Origin: Holdemanella sp. MSK.7.32
GTDB taxonomy: Bacteria; Bacillota_I; Bacilli_A; Erysipelotrichales; Erysipelotrichaceae
NCBI RefSeq assembly: GCF_024460475.1
Contig: NZ_JANFYN010000066.1
Location: 1 to 9,512 of the forward strand
Length of the DNA: 9,512 bases
Direction: 5' to 3'
The notes under the pieces were generated by a model. The model ran no database searches, was not told the DNA's origin, and saw nothing but the letters and a program-made list of their open reading frames with translations. Below are positions 4,991-9,512 of the stretch, piece after piece. The translations under genes and the position numbers were made by a program. Positions within the stretch are counted from its first letter, which is position 1, and each line of letters begins with the position of its first letter.

Positions 4991-5537
4991 AAAATGCGAA
5001 TACAATTCCTACAACCGCACTAGCTACAATAAACCAGATTGGATGTAATTTCGGTTTATACTTACTCAATGCCAACAATATGAATAGACAAATAAACTGC
5101 TTCCAATGAAATGTGGAGAAAGTATAATCACCAAATAAAGTTGTTACCAAAATATCAATGGTAGCCACGGCAATAAAGGCAACTACAGCTGGTTTTAATC
5201 CGGCAAAGATTTGTTGAACAAGCTCTGCCTCTTTAAATTTCTCCAAGAAATTGGCAATGATACAGATAACGATCAAACTTGGTAAAATCAAACCAAGTGT
5301 TACTATAATCGAACCTAATACACCATATTGACTAAAACCTACATAACTAGCCATATTGACACCCATTGGACCTGGTGTCGATTCACTTACGGCAATCATT
5401 GTAGATAGATCACTCATTGTATACCAGCCATAACGAACCCCAATCTCTCTTAAGAAAGGAATGGTCGCAAGACCTCCTCCTACCGCAAATAGTCCGGTTT
5501 TAAAAAACTCTAAAAACATCAACAACAATTTAGGCAT
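4989..5537 (-). CDS. Chromate transporter family (CHR) half-size subunit, second of a pair
   Basis: A 182-residue, strongly hydrophobic protein with five to six likely membrane spans. CHR family (PF02417) signatures are near the N-terminus: GLFAVGGGLATIPFL, STPGPMGVN, then YVGF and GLILPS. It is a short-chain CHR protein, half the length of classical ChrA. Such halves usually occur as adjacent pairs, as in Bacillus, and are thought to assemble as heterodimers with opposite membrane orientation. Its start overlaps the end of the preceding CHR gene by 8 bases with only a weak AAAGAAG ribosome binding site, so translational coupling is likely. The family is known for chromate efflux or sulfate-related oxyanion transport; the true substrate in an anaerobic gut organism is uncertain. 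Confidence 0.88.
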   Translation of the reverse strand: MPKLLLMFLEFFKTGLFAVGGGLATIPFLREIGVRYGWYTMSDLSTMIAVSESTPGPMGVNMASYVGFSQYGVLGSIIVTLGLILPSLIVICIIANFLEKFKEAELVQQIFAGLKPAVVAFIAVATIDILVTTLFGDYTFSTFHWKQFICLFILLALSKYKPKLHPIWFIVASAVVGIVFAF

Positions 5538-6078
5538 TCTTCTTTAACCATCCTATTCTAGAGAAGATAACTCCGGCTATGCCTGCACCAATCACAAGTA
5601 ACACCGTAGATACTTTAGTAAACATCGCAAAAATAAGAGCCACCGCAAAAATCAAGAAACCAATCTTATTTTTAATATTACCCTTTCCTAATTTTAATAC
5701 CGCATTGATCATCAACATACATACAGCTACACGAATTCCATTTAGTGCATGTTGTACAATGGCTAAACTTGAAAAGTTTGTGATCAAACCTGCAATTATA
5801 CTAATAATGATGATGGATGGAGTCACAACCCCTAGAGTAGCTGCAATTGCTCCTGGAATGCCCGCTTGATAATATCCAATAAATGTCGATGTATTGACCG
5901 CAATAACACCGGGTGTACATTGACCAATCGCATAATAATCCATGACTTCATCTTCTGTAGCCCAATGATACTTTTCAATCACTTCCTTTTGAATCATTGG
6001 CAACATGGCATATCCACCACCAAAAGTAAATAGACCCATCTTAAACCAAGAAACATATAATTGAATCAGTTTCTTCAT
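5530..6078 (-). CDS. Chromate transporter family (CHR) half-size subunit, first of a pair
   Basis: This 182-residue membrane protein begins with a short cytoplasmic stretch, then GLFTFGGGYAMLPM (15-28), the CHR signature. QKEVIEKYHW (30-39), QCTPGVIAVNTSTFIGY (53-69) and GVVTPS follow. It resembles its partner in layout but is clearly diverged, as expected for complementary halves of a heterodimeric transporter. The ATG has AAGGAG with 6-base spacing, lying inside the last codons of the HAD phosphatase gene, and begins one base after that stop. The three genes therefore form one leftward transcript ending at 4958-4990. Substrate not provable from sequence. Confidence 0.88.
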   Translation of the reverse strand: MKKLIQLYVSWFKMGLFTFGGGYAMLPMIQKEVIEKYHWATEDEVMDYYAIGQCTPGVIAVNTSTFIGYYQAGIPGAIAATLGVVTPSIIIISIIAGLITNFSSLAIVQHALNGIRVAVCMLMINAVLKLGKGNIKNKIGFLIFAVALIFAMFTKVSTVLLVIGAGIAGVIFSRIGWLKKNA

Positions 6079-6079
6079 T

Positions 6080-6898
6080 TTACTCTCCTTTTAATACAAA
6101 TTTTTCAATGACTTCGCAAACAGCTCCTTCTTCACAAGTAGCCGTTGTGATATAGTCGCAATCCGGCTTGATACCTGGCGCTGCATTTTGCACTCCCACA
6201 CCTAAACCAGCATCCTTGATCATGGATAAATCGTTATAGTTATCTCCAATCGCAATCGTATCCTGAATATCAATATGTAATAGATTGGCTAATTTTTTAA
6301 GTCCAGCCCCCTTATTTACACCCTTATGATTAAATTCAATATAACGATTACTTGAATATGAAACATCCATATCAAATGTGATATCCTTTAGATCACGATC
6401 AATGCTTTGTAGATACTCAAAATCCGTATTTGTATATAATACTTTTACAATTTCCTGCCCCTTTAAAAAATCCAAATTTTGATCAAATACCTCAATCATT
6501 TCCTGACGATTCTGCACATATCTTTTTTCATCTTCTGTTAAGTTATATGCATATACCGCATCACGCGTATATACATGAATGACTACATCATACTTTAATC
6601 CGCGTCTATATAATTCTTCAGCTTTCTCAAAAGAAATACCTTCAAAATGTAAAAGTCGATTGTCTTTATTTTCCGTAATAGCCCCACCATTATATGAAAT
6701 CACATATTGATTGGCTTCATCAAAAAGATCCAATTCCTTTAATGTACCCTGCACTGTGTTATAGCCTCTTCCTGTAGCCAGTACAAATTTAACACCTAAA
6801 TCTTTCAATTTTTTAATGGCTTCAATATCTCTAGAATCAATTGTTCGATCGGGTTTGATCAAAGTTTCATCTAAATCACACGCAATTAACTTATACAT
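6080..6898 (-). CDS. Cof-type HAD-IIB family phosphatase
   Basis: Starting at the ATG at 6898 gives a 272-residue protein of normal family length. GGGAGG (6914-6909) with 10-base spacing supports this start; the longer frame back to 6940 would need a TTG start without a ribosome binding site and spoils the usual M-x-K-L-I start. HAD motifs are complete: DLDETL (8-13, nucleophile Asp8 and acid Asp10), T42 in ATGR, K196 in GVNKG, and GDNYND (218-223). The cap domain lies between about 85 and 190 (class IIB). Such enzymes dephosphorylate sugar phosphates, phosphoramidates or flavin/pyridoxal phosphates; the substrate cannot be told. It is the first gene of the operon with the CHR pair, an association whose meaning is unclear. 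Confidence 0.92.
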   Translation of the reverse strand: MYKLIACDLDETLIKPDRTIDSRDIEAIKKLKDLGVKFVLATGRGYNTVQGTLKELDLFDEANQYVISYNGGAITENKDNRLLHFEGISFEKAEELYRRGLKYDVVIHVYTRDAVYAYNLTEDEKRYVQNRQEMIEVFDQNLDFLKGQEIVKVLYTNTDFEYLQSIDRDLKDITFDMDVSYSSNRYIEFNHKGVNKGAGLKKLANLLHIDIQDTIAIGDNYNDLSMIKDAGLGVGVQNAAPGIKPDCDYITTATCEEGAVCEVIEKFVLKGE

Positions 6899-6928
6899 AA
6901 GTAAACATCCTCCCTTAGATATGGAAAA

Positions 6929-6957
6929 ATTATAAACCAAAATTTTTCAAAAAAAAA
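6929..6957 (-). promoter_or_regulatory. Promoter of the HAD-CHR operon
   Basis: A perfect TATAAT (6934-6929, minus strand) lies about 15 bases upstream of the GGGAGG ribosome binding site. At 17-base spacing the -35 position falls in the T-run of the feoB terminator (TTTTTT at 6957-6952), a poor -35. The predicted start is near 6922. Confidence 0.5.
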
Positions 6958-6974
6958 GTAGCACAAAGCTACTT
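6948..6974 (-). terminator. feoB terminator
   Basis: On the minus strand AAGTAGC (6974-6968) pairs with GCTACTT (6962-6956) around a 5-base loop and runs into nine T residues. The stem begins in the stop codon of feoB. Confidence 0.88.
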
Positions 6975-9309
6975 ATAATACAGAACCAATCACATGAACC
7001 ACAAAAGCTAAAATCCATGCAAGTACACATTGCCATGCCACTACACCGACTGCCCATCTTGCACCTAGTTCTCGTTTAATAGATGCGATAGCCGCCACAC
7101 ATGGTGAATAAATCAAGCAGAATACAAGTAAAGAAGCAGCTGATAGTGTAGTTAATGCACTATGTAAACCACCTACAAATAATACTTGTAGTGTAGAAAC
7201 AACACTTTCCTTAGCCATAAATCCACTAATTAAAGATGTCACAATACGCCAATCTTGAAGTCCTAATGGTGCAAATACAGGAGCAATCCATCCGGCTACC
7301 ATTGCCAAAATACTTTGGCTTGAATCTTTGACCATATCGAATTGTAGGTTAAAGCTTTGAAGGAACCACACAAGTACAGTTGCCACAAAAATAACCGTAA
7401 AGGCTTTTTGTAAGAAATCCTTCGCCTTTTCCCACAACAATTGACTCACATTCTTTAATCCAGGCAAACGATAGTTTGGAAGTTCCATCACAAATGGAAC
7501 AGCTTCACCTTTAAATAAAGTATTTTTAAATAAGAATGCGATTAAAACACCTACGACAATGCCCAAAACATAAAGTCCTGCCATAACTAGGCCACCTTGT
7601 TTTGGAAAGAATGCATTCACAAAGAAGGCATAAATAGGTAATTTTGCGGTACAAGACATAAATGGCGTCAATAAAATCGTCATCTTACGATCTCTTTCAC
7701 TTGGTAAAGTACGTGTCGACATAACGGCTGGTACCGTACAACCAAATCCAATCAATAAAGGAACGATACTTCTTCCTGACAACCCAATCTTTCTTAATAG
7801 TTTATCCATAAAGAAGGCTACACGCGCAATATATCCACTATCTTCCATCATAGATAAAAAGAAGAATAGTGTCACAATGATTGGTAAGAAAGATAAGACA
7901 GAACCTACACCCGCAAAGATACCATCAATCACCAAACTATGTACAGCATAGCTTACGTGAGCACTTGTCATCCATGCATCCACTACTTGTGTGATCCAAT
8001 CAATACCAAGTTCTAATAATCCTTGAAGCCATGCTCCAACCACATTAAATGTTAGATAGAATACAAGTAACATAATTCCAATAAACATAGGAATGGCAGT
8101 ATATTTACCCGTTAAAATACGGTCAATTTTTTCACTTCGAACACGCTCTTTACTTTCCTTAGGCTTAACAACGGTTTGTTCACAAACCTTTTCAATAAAA
8201 GAAAAACGCATATCGGCAATGGCCGCACTATGATCGAGTCCACGCTCTTTTTCCATTTGAAGCACAATGTGCTCAATCATTTCTTTTTCATTTTCATCTA
8301 AATCCAAACGATCAAGAATCAATGTATCGCCTTCAATAATCTTACTGGCCGCAAAACGCAAAGGAATATCTTCCTTTTTGGCATGATCTTCAATCAAATG
8401 ACAAATGGAGTGAATACAACGGTGAACAGCTCCACCGAAATCATCTTCCCCACAAAAATCTAAACGACCTGGTCTTTCTTGATATTTCGCAATATGAATG
8501 GCATGTTCAATCAATTCATCTACACCTTGGTTTTTAGCTGCAGAAATAGGTATAACTGGTACACCAAGCATAGCCTCCATACCATTGATATCAATCGAAC
8601 CTTGATTGTTGGCAACTTCATCCATCATATTAAGTGCTACAACCATCGGAATATTCATTTCTAAAAGTTGCATAGTCAAATATAGATTTCGCTCAATATT
8701 TGTGGCATCTACAATATTAATGATAGCCTTAGGCTTATCATTTAACACAAAATTACGCGATACAATTTCTTCACTCGTATAAGGTGACATCGAATAAATA
8801 CCCGGTAAATCTGTCACCATTGTATTTGGATACCCTTTGATTGGACCATCCTTTCGATCGACGGTTACACCCGGAAAATTTCCAACATGTTGATTCGATC
8901 CCGTGAGTTGGTTAAACAAAGTGGTTTTTCCACAGTTTTGATTTCCTACCAAGGCATATGTTAAACAAGTTCCTTCTGGCAAAGGATGTGCATCTGCCTT
9001 TACATGATATTTACCATCTTCACCTAAACCAGGGTGAACAGTATTATTTATATTTTCTGCACTCTCATGCTTTCGTGTTCTCTCATCAATTAATTCAACC
9101 AATATTTTTTCAGCTTCATCTAAACGAAGCGATAATTCATAACCATGAATCTGTAGTTCCATTGGATCGCCCATAGGCGCAAACTTTACAACTGTAACCT
9201 CGGCTCCAGGTATAACTCCCATATCTAGAAAATGTTGTCTTAATGCACCCGTTCCTCCAACGGCCTTAATCAATGCACTCTGTCCTATTTTTAACTCTTT
9301 TAACGTCAT
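6973..9309 (-). CDS. feoB: Ferrous iron transporter, FeoA-FeoB fusion
   Basis: The 778-residue protein joins a FeoA SH3-like domain (1-75) by a hydrophilic linker to FeoB. The cytoplasmic G domain has G1 GNQNCGKT (122-129), G2 with NFPGVTV (144-150), G3 DLPG (167-170), G4 NMMD (227-230) and G5 SAAK (256-259). A helical GDI-like domain follows (to about 390), then the membrane part from about 402 with EDSGYIAR (489-496), GFGCTVPA (521-528), SCTAKLPIY (552-560), GFMAKESVVSTL (696-707) and YSPCVAA (734-740). All key elements of Fe2+ uptake are intact. It takes up ferrous iron across the cytoplasmic membrane under anaerobic conditions. The start has AGGG at 9319-9316 with 6-base spacing. It is a single-gene transcription unit closed by the terminator at 6948-6974. 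No clear Fur box is visible. Confidence 0.96.
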   Translation of the reverse strand: MTLKELKIGQSALIKAVGGTGALRQHFLDMGVIPGAEVTVVKFAPMGDPMELQIHGYELSLRLDEAEKILVELIDERTRKHESAENINNTVHPGLGEDGKYHVKADAHPLPEGTCLTYALVGNQNCGKTTLFNQLTGSNQHVGNFPGVTVDRKDGPIKGYPNTMVTDLPGIYSMSPYTSEEIVSRNFVLNDKPKAIINIVDATNIERNLYLTMQLLEMNIPMVVALNMMDEVANNQGSIDINGMEAMLGVPVIPISAAKNQGVDELIEHAIHIAKYQERPGRLDFCGEDDFGGAVHRCIHSICHLIEDHAKKEDIPLRFAASKIIEGDTLILDRLDLDENEKEMIEHIVLQMEKERGLDHSAAIADMRFSFIEKVCEQTVVKPKESKERVRSEKIDRILTGKYTAIPMFIGIMLLVFYLTFNVVGAWLQGLLELGIDWITQVVDAWMTSAHVSYAVHSLVIDGIFAGVGSVLSFLPIIVTLFFFLSMMEDSGYIARVAFFMDKLLRKIGLSGRSIVPLLIGFGCTVPAVMSTRTLPSERDRKMTILLTPFMSCTAKLPIYAFFVNAFFPKQGGLVMAGLYVLGIVVGVLIAFLFKNTLFKGEAVPFVMELPNYRLPGLKNVSQLLWEKAKDFLQKAFTVIFVATVLVWFLQSFNLQFDMVKDSSQSILAMVAGWIAPVFAPLGLQDWRIVTSLISGFMAKESVVSTLQVLFVGGLHSALTTLSAASLLVFCLIYSPCVAAIASIKRELGARWAVGVVAWQCVLAWILAFVVHVIGSVL

Positions 9310-9325
9310 GCATATCCCTGGTATA

Positions 9326-9358
9326 TTGTAAATGACCCATCTAGCTGGTCATTTACAA
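9326..9358. promoter_or_regulatory. 12-bp perfect hairpin/palindrome in the feoB leader
   Basis: TTGTAAATGACC (9326-9337) and GGTCATTTACAA (9347-9358) are perfect inverted copies around 9 bases, ending 6 bases upstream of the feoB ribosome binding site. No T-run follows on either strand, so it is not a terminator. It is either an RNA structure controlling feoB translation or a dyad operator for a repressor. Its sequence does not match the Fur or DtxR consensus. Confidence 0.6.
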
Positions 9359-9373
9359 CATACTTCTCCTTTC
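9353..9373 (-). promoter_or_regulatory. Strong ribosome binding site followed by a two-codon ORF in the feoB leader
   Basis: AAAGGAG (about 9372-9366) is a better Shine-Dalgarno sequence than that of feoB itself. It is followed 4-5 bases on by ATG TTG TAA (9361-9353). The stop lies inside the 5' arm of the hairpin. This could be a minimal upstream ORF that couples ribosome passage to folding of the hairpin, or the vestige of a lost gene start. Confidence 0.35.
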
Positions 9374-9512
9374 TTTCAACCTTTAATAACCGTGGTTGTA
9401 GACGGTGTTGTTAATTTGTAAAATTGAATATGTGAATGTGGATTTGTATATTTATACCCTGTAGCTTGACTACTTTGGGGAGGTTCTTACCACACCTTAT
9501 TCCAAAACAGTG

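Larger units (their letters stand above)
9310..9512 (-). other. Upstream region of feoB, no recognisable gene
   Basis: Besides the leader elements, a minus-strand TTTACA (9422-9417) and TACAAC (9400-9395) with 16-base spacing could be the feoB promoter (weak). A minus-strand frame of 36 codons without start (9486-9376) reads protein-like and stops just before the AAAGGAG, but I cannot assign it. I see no tRNA or insertion sequence end with confidence. Confidence 0.4.

Noticed and set aside
5579..5869. 96-residue plus-strand ORF inside the CHR gene
   Set aside because: It is antisense to a well-supported membrane protein, hydrophobic only as a mirror of it, and has no signals of its own.
6899..6940. 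Upstream extension of the HAD phosphatase (TTG start)
   Set aside because: No ribosome binding site there. The internal ATG at 6898 has GGGAGG and the family-typical N-terminus.
9310..9512. Insertion sequence end or transposase fragment upstream of feoB
   Set aside because: Some minus-strand peptide pieces look transposase-like (for example VVNDQLDGSFTIY), but stops interrupt them and no terminal repeats are visible. That frame also runs through the hairpin, so a chance reading is likely.
9310..9512. Fur or DtxR box for feoB
   Set aside because: No stretch matches the GATAATGATAATCATTATC-type or TTAGGTTAGCCTAA-type consensus well enough.

Overview
This AT-rich window looks like a chromosomal segment of a low-GC Gram-positive gut bacterium (Bacillota). 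Protein style would fit Erysipelotrichia or a related Mollicutes-like Firmicute, but that placement is inference. The supports are A/T-rich codon use, AAGGAG-type ribosome binding sites, compact operons closed by hairpin plus T-run terminators, and a bile salt hydrolase, an enzyme typical of intestinal bacteria. No phage, CRISPR, rRNA or intact insertion sequence is visible.

Layout. (1) Bases 1-330 hold no substantial gene: a possible first few codons of a leftward gene, two small hairpins and a 17-bp perfect terminator, which together look like a candidate small RNA. (2) Bases 333-2158, rightward: a YigZ/IMPACT-family protein, a small membrane protein and an Eis-like GNAT protein. The last two overlap by ATGA. 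(3) Bases 2159-2532: terminators and a small graveyard, with a frameshifted C-terminal piece of a HAD phosphatase next to a decayed second copy of the 3' end of the GNAT gene. (4) Bases 2533-4697, leftward operon: a bile salt hydrolase followed by a GH170/DUF871 (MupG-like) 6-phospho-muramidase. (5) Bases 4700-4990: a regulatory interval with the operon promoter region, a three-hairpin candidate small RNA on the other strand, and the terminator of the next operon. (6) Bases 4989-6898, leftward operon: a Cof-type HAD phosphatase and two half-size chromate-transporter (CHR) subunits. (7) Bases 6973-9309, leftward: a FeoA-FeoB fusion ferrous iron transporter. Its leader contains a 12-bp perfect hairpin and a strong ribosome binding site in front of a two-codon ORF.

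How the genes work together. The bile salt hydrolase would deconjugate host bile salts in the cytoplasm. Its partner MupG would split MurNAc-6P-GlcNAc during peptidoglycan recycling, so the operon may link bile exposure and cell-wall turnover (inference). FeoAB imports Fe2+ in an anaerobic setting. The CHR pair moves chromate or another oxyanion and is cotranscribed with a sugar-phosphate-type HAD phosphatase.

Two ORF starts are better placed internally. The bile salt hydrolase starts at 4697, giving Met-Cys with Cys2 as nucleophile. The HAD phosphatase starts at 6898. The most unusual material is between genes: the two candidate small RNAs, the GNAT-tail duplication and HAD remnant, and the feo leader.
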